Source of the DNA: Triatoma infestans
Taxonomy: Eukaryota > Arthropoda > Insecta > Hemiptera > Reduviidae
DNA length: 64,000 nucleotides
Assembly: GCA_011037195.1 (NCBI GenBank)
Contig: JAAEAF010001933.1
Span: forward strand, 62,001 to 126,000
Reading direction: 5' to 3'
The number at the start of each line of letters is the position of its first letter. Positions within the stretch are counted from its first letter, which is position 1. The notes under the pieces are model-generated. The model had not been told where the DNA came from. It made no database searches and worked only from the letters and a program-made list of their open reading frames with translations. Shown piece after piece: positions 23,055-35,381 of this stretch. The translations under genes and the position numbers were made by a program.

Positions 23055-23720
23055 GTAACTGAACGAGAGTTGTGTAAAAAGTGTTGCAATCATGTCAAAT
23101 TTTCGAAATTGAGTTTTCACCGGACATACATGTTTTGAGGTCCCCTGAGTACGAAAAAAATGTTGTTTTTTAGCGAATGGACTGTGTATATGCATGTATT
23201 AACAAAATATCGCAAAACGAAGAAATCGCAGGGAGCTCAAACTTGTTATTCCATTTGATAAAATATGTTATACCATCGCATCACATACAAAATCTACGGG
23301 CAAAGATCCATCAATCAGTAGTGCAACTTCATTGAATAGTTTTTTATTGCAGTTTTTCGCGTCTTTCTCGTGTACGGTTCTAACGACTTTTTTTTCAACG
23401 TCGTATACTATCTACACAAAAAATATCTATCAGTGTTATTTTGAAACATTTTCTCGGGAAAATTGATTTTTGCGGGTTTCTAGGGGGGAGTAGCGTTAAG
23501 CTTTTCCCTAAAGTACTATATCAGTACAATATGTTCTTATATCACCTATATAAGTATACATTAGAAGCATTAATAGAATTCCAAATATGAATAAATTATT
23601 GAGCAGAAGTGAGAAGTTGGAATGCTTGGTTGGACTTTTATTTGAAACATTTTTCTGAAAAAAATTATTTTACTGAGTTTTTGGTGAAAATCTTGTGTGG
23701 TTTTCACAGCATAGTTTGTT
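23055..23720 (+). repeat. Family A copy 9, near full length
   Basis: Head TTGCAATCATGTCAAATTTTC (21 bases, about 23083-23103) with GAGTTTTCACCGGACATAC. Then GCGAATGGACTGTGT, TCTCGTGTACGGTTCTAACG, GGGGGGAGTAGCGTTAAGC, and a degenerate terminus near TTGTGTGGTTTTCACAGCA (about 23692-23710). Confidence 0.85.
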
Positions 23721-24148
23721 TTTTTTTTTAACAGGTACGGCAACCTGCCAGAGAATACTGCCCAATAAAAATGGAAAGGTAACTATTACCAAAAAAGGTT
23801 GTAGGCCATTAGATTCAAGTTAAACAAATTTATTGTTTTCTGATATTTAATGTATGGATAAATTCATTTTAAAATCTTAAAACGAAATATTTCATTCATG
23901 AACATCTACCTTATTTTAAAAATATTATTCATTTATTTTAGTAACTTCATTCAAACATTAAAATTCGTTTAATTGAAAGTTGGCAACACTGTTTTAATTT
24001 TTAATCTCTAGAAATTAAAAGTACAATTTTAGCATTAGATTCTAGTGGATAATGGTCACATTATTTAACTAAAAGGACAATGGTTTTTTTTATTTATAAT
24101 TATTTTAAGAATATAGTGTTCAGCAATATTAAAAAAAAAACAATCTTT

Positions 24149-25282
24149 AATTTAGTAAACATTTGGCAATGTATTTACTTGGAAAATTAAAAAGTTATAA
24201 GAAATATAAGTAAATTGTGCTCACAATAACCAGCAGCGAGTTAAGATGAAAATTTACATCATATTGCCAAATGGAGAGATAACTGTCTGGAGACACCCCT
24301 CCCCCTTTTATCGGATCATTATGTTAATACTTTGTCTTTGAATTTGAATAGTAAAAGAGGATGTTCCTTCCCCCTAAGGAGTTGAAAATTATCATTCCAA
24401 ATACCTGTTCACTTATAACTTAATATGACCACAGAAAATGGGGAGAGCAAAAACTGTCTGAGCACAAGTTATGGTCCTTTACTTAACTTTTATAATACTT
24501 TCTACTTTCTGCAAAACTTTTTGAAATATTATAAATATTTTCATTATTTTTATTAAAAGATACGAATAAATTATGAAAATAGTTTTCCATTATTGAAATA
24601 TTTATTATAATACATGTTTTAAAATAAAAATTATTTATTCATAAAAACCACTAAAAATCAAGTAAATTAGCAAACAGCAAGTTTTAAGCAATTACATCAG
24701 CATGAAATTTTAAACAATGTCACCATAATAATGAAAATGTTTAAAGGAAAGCTTAATGTTACAGCATCCCTAGATCCTTACAAAAAATATCTAAAAAATA
24801 AATAAAATTAAAAAAATGTAATAGTTAATAGAAATTTAGAATCGTATATGAAGGTTAAAGAAAATCGATAGTGTACAAAAATACAGCTTTCTTTGGCTGA
24901 AAACGCCTCACCTCAGCGTTTCGCAAAAGCTAGACATAACACAGAATTCATTCCTAGAGTTATGTACATAAATAGAAAGAGTATCTGATGATGAAAGAGA
25001 AAACCTGACACAACTAATGACACTTAGTATAAGTACGAAACATATTGTTTCAACATTTACTTAGCAATAATATAAAGACGAGGACGAATGAACAGTGGTA
25101 GATATGAGAAGGTGAGAATTAAATAGATAAGATAGATAATTTACGAAGTAAGAAATAAAGTAGATTCACTGAACACTGTTGTAATTGACAGAAATATATA
25201 AATAAGGACGGTACGACAGGACTTTACACTACTTCACTTTATTTGAGAATAAGGTAGCGAGAGAATAATTAAGAGCGAGACA
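24149..25282 (+). repeat. 1.13-kb segmental duplication, copy 1
   Basis: Matches 29557-30784 in direct orientation. The first about 650 bp (24149-24795) is nearly identical, including GGCAATGTAT...CTTGGAAAATTAAAAAG and ACACCCCTCCCCCTTTTATCGG (in blocks). A non-matching centre (about 24796-24911) follows, then matching sequence from CAGCGTTTCGCAA to ATAATTAAGAG. No coding potential recognised; it may be an unclassified mobile element. Confidence 0.95.
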
Positions 25283-25391
25283 GACCGGGTAAGAATTAGA
25301 AAATATGTAGAATGATGTTAACTGACTGGTGTCGTTAACTCTCCCCTTTTTTAGAGCTAGCTAGCCTGTATATATATTGAATTCTCCCTCC

Positions 25392-25784
25392 CTAGTTTGG
25401 CCCAGGTAAGGAGTAAGTAATTAATGATAGATTCTTCGTTCTTCGGATCCTACAAATCTTTAATGATTCGGATCCCATTACAGACACGGACGGTACGATA
25501 GCGTTGGCCGCAAGTTCTGTGCTAGTTACAAGTTTTGCCAGCTCTGATGATCGCCTTAAAAGGGCTTCTTTTTTTTCTGTTGACTTCATTTGTTCGATGA
25601 AAACGCTTGGAAGGAAATTTATTTTAAAACTGATCTTGCTTTCAAATTTGGACCGTTTAATACAAACTTCCAAAGGAAGATTTAGCCAGAGAATGTTGCT
25701 TTCGTAGATATGTACTGTTATTTGATACATAAGATAAATTCTTATGATGTAGACAGGTATCTCTACATATATAAGACAAAACAA
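25392..25784 (-). other. Unrecognised 130-codon open frame
   Basis: The C-terminal two thirds (FKINFLPSVFIEQMKSTEKK ... ELAKLVTSTELAANAIVPSV) is fairly hydrophilic and non-repetitive, unlike most chance frames here. The N-terminal third is Ile/Tyr-rich. No domain recognised, no clear splice sites, and no matching neighbour. It may be a chance frame or an old exon. Confidence 0.2.
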
Positions 25785-25985
25785 AAAAAAATAATTTTCC
25801 GTTTCCTGTATCTAGACACCTTCTGCTTTATCACACTCGCACTGATATACGTATTCAATTTTTATTCAATAAAATATTGAATGTATTGATGACGATGAGT
25901 TAGAATTCATCCCTAAACCCAAGTAGAAACACAACAGAAACTTCCTCAGCAGAGAGGTTAACCTTCCTTAATTCAAAATTCTAAC

Positions 25986-26712
25986 ATAAATCACTCACAC
26001 AACTTTCTCTTACTGTGTAAATTACATAGTTATAATTGACAAACTTTTTTTCAAACTTATAAGTTTTACTAAATGTTTTGCAGTCTCTCATAGTTTTTGA
26101 CGGAAGCGTGAACGTCAAGCTCTACAGAGCCTCTTAAAAATCAATATACTCTCAGAAATAGGTAACAAACAAAAGAATAGTTAGTACACAACCAAGTTTA
26201 ATGAAGCCCTTTGGTATCTTCATGGAGAAAGTTCCAAAAAACTGAAAAAAAAACCGGTACAGTACAGTCTGTTGTACTACTGCAGGATTGATTTTCTACA
26301 ACTTCCGTATATTTTGCCATAACATTTAATCATAAATTATTATTCTATAGATGATAGAATCGTATAATAAACTTGAAATCGCACTTCAGAGAAAAGTATA
26401 TACACAGTTTTAAAGAAAATCGTTGGAGCCGTTTTTTAAAAGCTGACAAATTCATTCGGTAAAATGGTACTTCCGGTTGACGTATTTTGATCAAAACCTT
26501 AATGTTCAGGGCCCCTTTATTGCACTTTTAATTAAATATCAAATTTGAACTTTCGATGATCATATTTGAGTTATGCTGACCACAGACAGGCACACACACA
26601 GAGATGAATGTCTAAAAGCCATTTTTTTCGAACTCAGGTAATCTCCAAAATTCTATTTAAAATATTTGACACGATCGCAATACTTTCTCTTGCAGCAGTA
26701 TGTGAAAGTAAA
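25986..26712 (-). repeat. Family A copy 10, near full length
   Basis: Begins at ATCACTCACACAACTTTCTC (about 25990-26009). Then AATCGTTGGAGCCGTTTTT, GGTACTTCCGGTTGACG, and the GACCACAGACAGGCACACAC region. It ends at TTGACACGATCGCAATACTT (about 26667-26686) plus TCTCTTGCAGCAGTATG. Confidence 0.88.
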
Positions 26713-27475
26713 AATATAAAATTCTCCGAATCTAAACCTAAAATAGTCAAATTCGAGAAGTTGAAAAATGACTAAAATATTGCATCACTTAATAAGTTTA
26801 TTTACTAGTCTACAATAGCTAATTAACACTCTTATCATTTAGAAATTAATGAACCTACTATAGTAATAATGCAATAAATAAATGTAAGTTAAATATCACA
26901 GAGGTATGTATACCATTTAACGTTTAATATGATTCCATTAACTTGTCACGCAAAGTTAAAAGCAATTAACGTATATTTAAAGCTGTAATCATTAAAATGC
27001 CATATTAAAAAAAAAAAAAAGAAGGAAACTAATCTTTGAGATATATGTTTCAAGTTTCAATATTAAAGGGTCTCTATATTGTTTGCGATTACTTAACAAT
27101 TTCTTATTTAAATGTCATAGGTTGGTAATATGTGGTGATGTAATTTTTTTACATTCACATGTTTCTATAAAGTTTAGCTTTCTCTCAAATTAGAGACTTG
27201 TTTTCAATTTAAATAATGTCAACATAACGGTTAATCTGTATTTCTAGATTATATATTTATATATATTTTTTTTTGCTTCTCCACTGAAACATGTTAATTA
27301 TTTATTACGATCTCCATGACATTCTAAAAATCTGTAGTGAAATTTATTACTGTCTACAAATTTGATAGCAATAGATATTATATTTAATCCAGATATATTA
27401 CAGGATTGCCAATTTTGTTTTTTAATAGATGCGTTATCAGGTTTTCCATTCTTTTTTTTGGAATTTCTATTTTTA
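26713..27475. other. AT-rich unassigned sequence
   Basis: Homopolymers and TA-rich tracts only. Confidence 0.5.
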
Positions 27476-27479
27476 TTTT

Positions 27480-28308
27480 CTCGAACTGCTGTTACAGAAA
27501 TCGTGTCAAATTCTCAATATCGCTTTTACATCGGAAATATACGTTTAGGTCTCCTGAGTCTAAAAGTGGTAACTCAAAAACCAAAAATCGCAGATAGTTT
27601 TGAAATTGACATTCCGTGTGGGTATCACCATAGGATCCGGATAGGAACTTACCTGACCAAATTTCTTCTACCGGAAATACCACTTTACTGTAGGGATTTT
27701 TCAGTTTTTTTGCGATTTTCTCAAAAACGGCTCCAACTATTTTCTTTAAACTTGGTATACCAACTACACATACAATGACCTACAACTTTTATATGAAACA
27801 TTTCATTGGGAAAATTCAATTAAGGAAGCTTTTTTGGAGGAGGGGTAGGGTTATGTTTCCCTCTGAAGTGTTATTTTTTTAGTTTATTTATACAATTCTA
27901 TCATTTAAGTAATATTAATAAGATTTAAATAAGTTATCAAAATTCTGAATTTGGAAAGACTTGGTTGACCGGAAATGCTTTTTACTGAACAGTTTTTCAG
28001 TTTTCTACAATTTTATCCATAAAAGTACCAACAGATTCATTAAATTTGTTACGCTAACTATGAATTACCTAAGACTTTTCTGGGGAACTTTTCTTGCGGA
28101 AAGTTTATTTAAAGAAATTATGGGGAGGGAGTGTACGGATTTTCTCAAAAAAGTAATTTTATTAAGTTTAAGATTCTCCAATTGATATAAAATTGATGAC
28201 GTAAACAAATATTTAGTAAAAATTATTAATTTAAATAAAATCTGTCACTTAAATCTGTGTGAACTGCTGCAAGAGAAAGTCGTGTGAGTGTTTCACACCT
28301 GATTTTTT
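27480..28308 (+). repeat. Family A copy 11, near full length
   Basis: Head AATCGTGTCAAATTCTC. Module 1 (about 27655-27840) and module 2 (about 27958-28115) are about 305 bp apart and share ACCGGAAATRC, TTTTTCAGTTTT and TAAACTTGGTA-type blocks. The 3' end is intact: AGAGAAAGTCGTGTGAGTG then TTTCACACCTGA. Long frames crossing it (27362-27778, 27961-28185) are by-products of the repeat. Confidence 0.9.
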
Positions 28309-28309
28309 A

Positions 28310-29440
28310 GAGTATTGTGACAAAGTAGTGACCAAAATTTCATTTAATGAAAGAAATCACTTTAGTGAATGAAAATAATGGTTCTATCAAGATTGTAATC
28401 ACTTTCTGGGCTTTTGAAATGGTGTCGCAGCCAAGAGCTTTTATTGGTCTGTCCTTAACTGGAGAGAGGGTTTTATTGAAATAGTTCCCATCTTTGGATA
28501 AACTTGTTTCATTCACATTTTGTACGATTATGGCTGAAAGAAACTTTATAAGAAGTATGGGCAAACCTTAAAAGAATAGTTACAGAGCTTTTGAAAAAAA
28601 AAAAATCAGGGAGGGATTCTAGGGGAAGGGTCAATCTAAAATTCAATATTGACGTTTTTACAGAAAAAATAAAACATACCTAGATTTCATAATGATACTG
28701 AATTATAATTGTGTGCCTAGATTTTTACTACCATATCGATTAAATGTTTTTTCCCACATCAAAAGCTTCTGAAGTTCAAGGATTTGACAAGCATAACCAA
28801 TTTATGAAGCTGTTTGTAAACAGTAAGGTAATTACTAATAATTTCTAGAAAAACTCGCAATGTCGTAATCACGTGAATTCCCCCGCATGCCCCCCCTCCA
28901 CTTTTTTCGTTTCTTTATTAATGGAAAAACTAAACTTCCATCAGCACACAATTGGGCAGAAGTAAAAATCAAGGTTGTTTGGCTGGGTAGTTAGTTAGAA
29001 ATTGGTAAAGTTTCATGTAAGGAACACAGAAAGTCACGCAGGCAGTATATGGTAAGCTTTAAGTGTTAAGTTGTGCTTGGTGTGAGAAGCAATTTGACGA
29101 AACGAACGAAATACAAAAGGTCTAAAACTGAAGAAAAAAAGGGAAAGAGGAGTGGGGAAGGGGGCCAGCTGTTTGGTTATTTCATTATTTATTAGTTATT
29201 TCATAAGAGAAAGACGATTGGTGCACTAATTAGGTCAAAATTAAACCTATAAATATAGTTTATTTCTTGGATAAACTACAAGTTGGAAATTATAACGTCG
29301 AAAATTCAACTTAAATCGTTTCTTTTTATAAAATTTGAAGGCTCCTTTAGGGTAGTAAATAAAAATTCAGAAAAAAAAGAATTAAAAAAAGAACAGTCTA
29401 AAATATCTTATCAATGAAATAACAGGAAACTTGGAGAACA
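28310..29440. other. Unassigned, AT-rich
   Basis: No gene-like frame. A C-rich run occurs at about 28886-28900. Confidence 0.5.
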
Positions 29441-29443
29441 CTT

Positions 29444-29555
29444 ACAAATGTTGAATGGAAATTAATATATAAATTTCTATTAACTCAAATGGAGCAGCTG
29501 TTTTTAAAAATTTATACCATACAAAACGAATCTATGAAGCGATCTCAAGCTGATG
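29444..29555 (+). repeat. 112-bp direct repeat, left copy
   Basis: Starts ACAAATGTTGAATGG, ends TCTCAAGCTGATG. It matches 30800-30911 at 109 of 112 positions by hand alignment, with no gaps. It immediately borders segmental-duplication copy 2. Confidence 0.97.
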
Positions 29556-29556
29556 G

Positions 29557-30784
29557 AATTTAGTAAACATTTGGCAATGTATTCACTTGGAAAATTAAAA
29601 AGTTATAAGAAATATAAGTAAACTGTGCTCACAATAACCACCAGCGAGTTAAGATGAAAATTTACATCATATTGCCAAATGGAGAGATAACTGTCTGGAG
29701 ACACCCCTCCCCCTTTTATCGGATCATTATGTTAATACTTTGTCTTTGAATTTGAATAGTAAAAGAGGATGTTCCTTCCCCCTAAGGAGTTGAAAATTAT
29801 CATTCCAAATACCTGTTCACTTATAACTTAATATGACCAACAGAAAATGGGGAGAGCAAAAACTGTCTGAGCGCAAGTTATGGTCCTTTACTTAACTTTA
29901 TAATACTTTCTACTTTCTGCAAAACATTTTGAAATATTATAAATATTTTCATTATTTTTATTAAAAGATACGAATAAATTATGAAAATAGTTTTCCATTA
30001 TTGAAATATTTATTATAATACATGTTTTAAAATAAAAATTATTTATTCATAAAAACCACTAAAAATCAAGTAAATTAGCAAACAGCAAGTTTTAAGCAAT
30101 TACATCAGCATGAAATTTTAAACAAAGTCACCATAATATTGAAAATTTTAAAGGAAAGCTTAATGTTACAGCATCCCTAGATCCTTACAAAAAATATCTA
30201 AAAAATCAGAAACACTTTATTCGTAAAGAATTGTCAGTGGGTCTGCTCGACAATGTCAAGTTGCTAACACACAGCTTACCAATTAATCGAACTGACATAA
30301 ACAAACAAAGAGGAAACAATACATTATTACACAGATTAAATCATGAAACAGATAATTTTGTTTTGGTATTGTTTTCACTTTTCGACAACAGACGTGTGTG
30401 CGCAAAGTCTAACTGTTCAGCGTTTCGCAAGCGCTATTCATAACACAGAATTCATTCCTAGTGTTATGTACATAAATAGTAGGAGTATCTGATGATGATG
30501 GTCATGATGATGAAAGAGAAAAGTTGACACACACTAATGACACTTTAAAAGTACGAAACATATTGTTTCACCATTTACTTAGCAATAATATAAAGACGAG
30601 GACGAATGACACTGTGGAATATATGACAGGGTGAGAATTAGATAGATAATTTACGAAGAAATAAACTAGATTCACTGAACACTGTTGTAATTGACAGAAA
30701 TATAAAATAAGGACGGTACGACAAGGACTTTTCACTACTTCACTTTATTTGAGAATATGGTAGCGAGAGAATAATTAAGAGAGA
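29557..30784 (+). repeat. Segmental duplication, copy 2
   Basis: Direct copy of 24149-25282, 5.4 kb away. The central 30206-about 30418 replaces copy 1's 24796-24911 and is unrelated to it. Small differences elsewhere include an extra GATGATGGTCAT at about 30493. The copy ends at ATAATTAAGAGAGA, followed by about 15 bp of filler (30785-30799) whose ATGTTGAA and ACAAATG words are also in the adjacent direct repeat. Confidence 0.95.
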
Positions 30785-30799
30785 ATGTTGAACAAATGG

Positions 30800-30911
30800 A
30801 CAAATGTTGAATGGAAATTAACATATAAATTTCTATTAACTCAAATGAAGCAGCTGTTTTTAAAAATGTATACCATACAAAACGAATCTATGAAGCGATC
30901 TCAAGCTGATG
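30800..30911 (+). repeat. 112-bp direct repeat, right copy
   Basis: Right-hand partner of 29444-29555. The three differences are substitutions. Unique sequence (AAATAAGCAAG...) resumes after it. Confidence 0.97.
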
Positions 30912-31079
30912 AAATAAGCAAGTAATCTTAAAAAAGGGTTTCTGCAATCTTTTCATTGCATTACTATCTTTTTAAAATATATTTTAAATAATGTTTGTCC
31001 TATTCAAGACTCCTATAATATTCACAATATTGGAAAGTATGATGGCTTAGAGATCGTACTCAATATATGATTTTACTTT

Positions 31080-31201
31080 CTCACACTACTACTGTTTAGT
31101 GAAGTGCGCGATCGTGTCTTATTTTCAATCTCGAGTTTTCATCGGAAATATGCGTTTTGCGGCCCCCTGAGTCTAAAAAAAAAAAGATGTTTTTTTAGAA
31201 A

Positions 31202-31233
<32 letters not shown>

Positions 31234-31640
31234 GTTCAGGAGAAAAATTGCAGTAAGTTGAAACTTGATATTTAGTATTAAGCGCCATCCGAGGACCCGG
31301 CAATAATAAGATTTTTAAGTTAATAATGGATTTTTCAGGGTTTATTTTTGTGATTTTTCTCGAAAATGGCACGGAAAATGATTTAATTTAAATAAAATAT
31401 TAACTTCATATATATAAAGTGCTACAACGTTTATTTGAAACATTTTCTTGAAGAGGGCAGAGGTTCTGCTTTCCTCTAAAAGTGTCATTTCAATTTATTT
31501 TATACGTGTCTCTATAATAAATATTATAAATTATTATATGATATTATTAATTACTATTAAATGTCTCATCAAAATTATAAATTTGAAGAAAATCAGTTAA
31601 CCGGAAGTATATCACTGAAGAGTTTTTCAGTTTAATACTG
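31080..31640 (+). repeat. Family A copy 12
   Basis: GCGATCGTGTCTTATTTTC head, GAGTTTTCATCGGAAATATG, a (GT)n tract at about 31206-31233, TTTCTCGAAAATGGCACGG, and the GTTAACCGGAAGTATATC block near 31596-31613. The 3' part is lost. Confidence 0.85.
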
Positions 31641-32330
31641 GCTCGGTAAAAATCTAAATTTTTACTGTGCATCGATATAATAAAATACACTTGTAAAGTA
31701 TTTAAAATCTAAAGAGAAAAAGCTAATTAAAATATATTAATTTGATATGATAAAAATTACCCCTAAAGAAATGATTAAATTCGGTTTGGTTTAAAAAAGA
31801 ACTCTTGATATTAGTCTATTTCGTAGTAAACTTAATAAAAGTAATCCAGTCAAGTATCTGGAAACTTGGAAGTTTTTATTTTTTTTTCTTCATAATATAG
31901 CCGTCCTAAAATGTCTTGAATTTACAATAGCTTTCCTCCATGCAAACTTTAGGAATATTTCGGCAATAGAATCACGAAAGAACGTGTATGGTTTCATTAA
32001 CTAGTTTGTAATATTCAATGCTTATATAAATAATTTGTCTACTTTATAATTTATCTAGTTTTTTATGCAATTATAAAAATATTTTCCGACATCTTAATTT
32101 AATTAGCGATCTTGACAGATGTGTATAAATTACTATAATATGAACTAGTCCAGTATAATATGAAATAGGCACTTCAAACTAGGTGCCCGAGTTTCTAGGA
32201 AAAAAACAAACAAATACTTTCATTATAATTCATTATTATTTAATTTTTTTTGTCAGTACCTATTCTATTAATTAGTCTAGACCCCCCTTGAGCGCGAGGC
32301 CCTACGCGACTGCGACTCACGCGTAAATCA
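31641..32330. other. AT-rich unassigned sequence
   Basis: A short GC-rich patch at about 32281-32335 (GAGCGCGAGGCCCTACGCGA) is not assignable. Confidence 0.45.
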
Positions 32331-32332
32331 CG

Positions 32333-32520
32333 GCGATTTTTCGTTTGTGAGATATTTCGTTCAACAGACACATACATATGTACAGATCATTTGGTTAAAA
32401 ACAATTTCTTTCTTATTACTAGGGGACTTCAAAACTTCGAAATGTTTAGGGTGGAAACTCAATTTCGAAAATTTGATACAATCACAATACTTTCTTTTTC
32501 AAGTCAAGTTTAAATTAAAA
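32333..32520 (-). repeat. Family A copy 13 (5'-end fragment)
   Basis: GCGATTTTTCGTTTGTGAG, CAGATCATTTGGTTAAAAAC, GGTGGAAACTCAATTTCG, then ATACAATCACAATACTTTC: the terminal 190 bp of the monomer in minus orientation. Confidence 0.75.
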
Positions 32521-33391
32521 AGAAGTAACAATGTAAAATTGAAAACAATCAAACACTGATATATTGAAATAAAACTTTTCAAGAATTTTTCTTAATTGTT
32601 CCGAGAAAAGTGTAAAAATAATTGGGAGGATTTGATGATACAAAACGCTAACATGATCTTCGGGGTTAAAAAAGAAGAAGATAAACTCCAAACAATAAAA
32701 GAAAGAAGACTTTAATATTAACAGTGTTGAAGTGTTTACAAATTAATATGAGCTAGTTAGCAATTAGAGGAAAACGAATGAGAGATGTTGAATGAACGTG
32801 ACAGGAAATGTATTAACTATGTGAATAAGGGAATAAGTGCGGCGAAGAAGCGCTGAGTGGTTATGAGGGGGGAAAAATACAAATAAAAGTAAAACAAAAA
32901 CGAAGAAAGAAATAACAAGGTTATTGTTAAAATAACTACAATGGTGAAGAAGCACGCTGGAGCATAATGAATCATTCACTATTCACTAATATTCACTAAT
33001 CGTGGCGAACTATTAGAATTCATTATTATTGTTCGAATATATTTATTTATTTATTTTTGTTACAAAACACATTACACGTGCTATTGTACATTAACAAGTA
33101 CGTATTCATTAAATTAAACAAATGTATAGGCACTAAGCAGCAAAAGACATTGTATAAAACATCGATTTAGGCAGGAAAAAATAGGATTCATTTTGGCAAT
33201 GAATCAAAGAAAGTATAAAAGAACGAAGAAGGAAAATTGAATTAATTCAATGAAAGGATCAAAAATTGAAAAATATCAATAATTACTACTATAACATTTT
33301 ATCATTTGTCTTGTAGGATTAATATTAGCTAAGAGAAAAAGTTAATGTGATGAAGACTAGCTGCAAGTAAAAATACTTTACAAAAGAAGTC
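32521..33391. other. AT-rich unassigned sequence
   Basis: No recognisable gene or repeat. Confidence 0.5.
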
Positions 33392-33817
33392 TGGTGTGAA
33401 CACTAACTCGGCTTCCATTTACTGCGATTAACGTAGTTAAAATTGACTAATTCTGTTCTAACATATAATTGTTACCAGATGTTTAGTTGTCTTCAAGATA
33501 TATATGTACAGGACAATCTAAACTTTATAAAAACTACTTTTGAGGAGGGGGAACCCCCTTAAATGATTTTTCTCCGGTAGTTTCAAAAGAATTAATGAAT
33601 TTACCAAGTTTAATGAAACACGACTGTGTTTTTATGAAGAAAATAGCAGAAAATTGAAAAAAAAAAATCTGTTCACTCAAAACGCACTTCCGGTCAACCG
33701 ATTTTCTTCAAACTAAGAATTTTGGCAACATATTTAATTATAATTAATATTATAAAATGTCTGAATCGTATAATAAATTAAAGTAGCACTTAGAGGAAAG
33801 CATGACCCCAACATCAC

Positions 33818-34659
33818 TGTGATGTGATGGCAAGAAGAAAGAAGATATAATTTTTTAAATAATTTATAAATCTAAAAATTATAACTAGTGGTTCCAGCCA
33901 GCCGCTATCTGCAGGTCAAGAACCGCGACAAAACCCTTTCAAACAGGGGTCGATATACAGTCAAAAGAACCGCCGGAAAAACCCTTTCAAACGGGGGTCA
34001 ATACACAGTCAAAAGAACCGCCGCCGGCAAAACCCTTTCATACAAGGGCCAATGTACACCTAACCTATATTTCCTTCATACAAGGGTCAATGTACGCTCA
34101 AGAGGCCACCTGGCTACCATCTGTTAATAAATAGCCCTTGTTAACTACCGAGGTCAATATATTACGAGAGATGTCTTAGTGTGGCACGTACTTACACATC
34201 AGCCGATGTGTGAGTGATGCAAATATAAACGTCGCTCCACTGGAGGAGGGGATCAGTTATATACGAGTATTCATTCAGTTACACATGAGTTAAGTGCCAG
34301 TACGACATCAGTTATAGATCAGTTACAAATCAGATATACATCAGTATTCCATGAGTCATCATTCACGTCAGTTCGAGTTATCAAGCAGTTAAGTTTCACA
34401 TATCGCGAGCGCGTCCCTATTCAAGGTTTTAAACACTATTTCTTTAATATGTATTAATCATTTCATAATTCTTATATTCATTTACAATTGTGCATCTTAG
34501 TTTATCTATTTCAAAACACTTTAAATATTTGTTAAAATATAGTTTATTTTCGTAAATCAGTGGTTCGTATTTCGAATAACAACTCTCTAAAACTCTCTAA
34601 CTAACAATCACTTACTCCTCACTTCAACTCCCGACACCAAGACATCTGATTCCAATACA
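33818..34659 (+). mobile_element. Solo LTR 3 (842 bp), 4-bp target duplication
   Basis: TGTGATG...CAATACA with TCAC on both sides (33814-33817 and 34660-34663). The uninterrupted paralogous family A site (about 57337-57361) has a single TCAC, which confirms the boundaries. An AATATAAACG TATA-like box lies at about 34220. Downstream is a run of CAGTT/TCAGTTA motifs (34240-34400), typical of Gypsy LTR start regions. An internal minisatellite lies in the putative U3. Confidence 0.88.
33917..34105 (+). repeat. About 50-bp tandem repeat in the U3 of solo LTR 3
   Basis: Three full units plus a partial one, starting near 33929, 33979 and 34029. Each reads AAAACCCTTTCAAACRGGGG then TCAATAYACAGTCAAAAGAAC and CGCCG. 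U3 tandem repeats often carry enhancer or insulator activity in Gypsy-type elements; activity here is not known. Confidence 0.9.
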
Positions 34660-35120
34660 TCACCCAAAAACTATTTAAATGAATTTTCCCAAAGAAATGT
34701 TTTTAATAAAACTTATAGCTCTTTGTTAATAACATACCAAGTTAAAGAAATTCGTTGGCACTATTTTCGCAAAAAAATGGAAAAAAATCCATTCAGTTAA
34801 GTGTTACTTCCGGTTGAGGAGTTTTGACAAATTACTTACTGTCGGTGTCTAACTTACATAGTGACATCTAAACGTTTTCTAAAAAAAATTTTAAATACCT
34901 CTTTTTCGGACTCAAGGAACATCAAAACGAGTATTTCCGCTGAAAAAAATTCCATATCGAAAATTTGATATGATTACAATAATTGATTACAATTGAGACG
35001 AAGTAAAATTCAAAACGGTATTGGTATTGTTTGATCAAATAAATAACAGAACTCAATATCAAAAATTTGACGGGATCATTATTTCCTAGATCAGTATTTC
35101 CTTTTACAGTTGTATTAGAA

Positions 35121-35346
35121 AAAAAAAAAAAAATTACAAATTTCTTTGTATCAGAACAAATTAAATAATTTACTGTAAATGATTTAAGTATATTTAATAT
35201 TAATAGTGATGATTGCTACTAAGTTATAAAAAATAATTTCTTTTTTAGTTACACAAAATTATTTTCAACCTTTTAAAACAACTACAATTCAAAGGGGGAA
35301 TAGTAAATGAATTTTTATGTTAGGAATTGTGTTATCGCTTCCTGTC

Positions 35347-35381
<35 letters not shown>

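Larger units (their letters stand above)
33392..35120 (-). repeat. Family A copy 14, split by solo LTR 3
   Basis: Family A at 33392-33817 (starts TCTGGTGTGAACACTAACTC) and 34660-about 35050 (ends GATATGATTACAATAATTG). The two pieces join at TCAC exactly where the copy at 56992-57785 reads TTCACCCAAAAGCT. Confidence 0.88.

Noticed and set aside
27362..27778. 138-codon plus-strand frame, and the 138-codon minus frame at 53085-53501, as candidate genes
   Set aside because: Both run through conserved family A blocks. The same peptides recur wherever the repeat happens to be open and break at the (GT)n tract, so they reflect repeat sequence, not genes.
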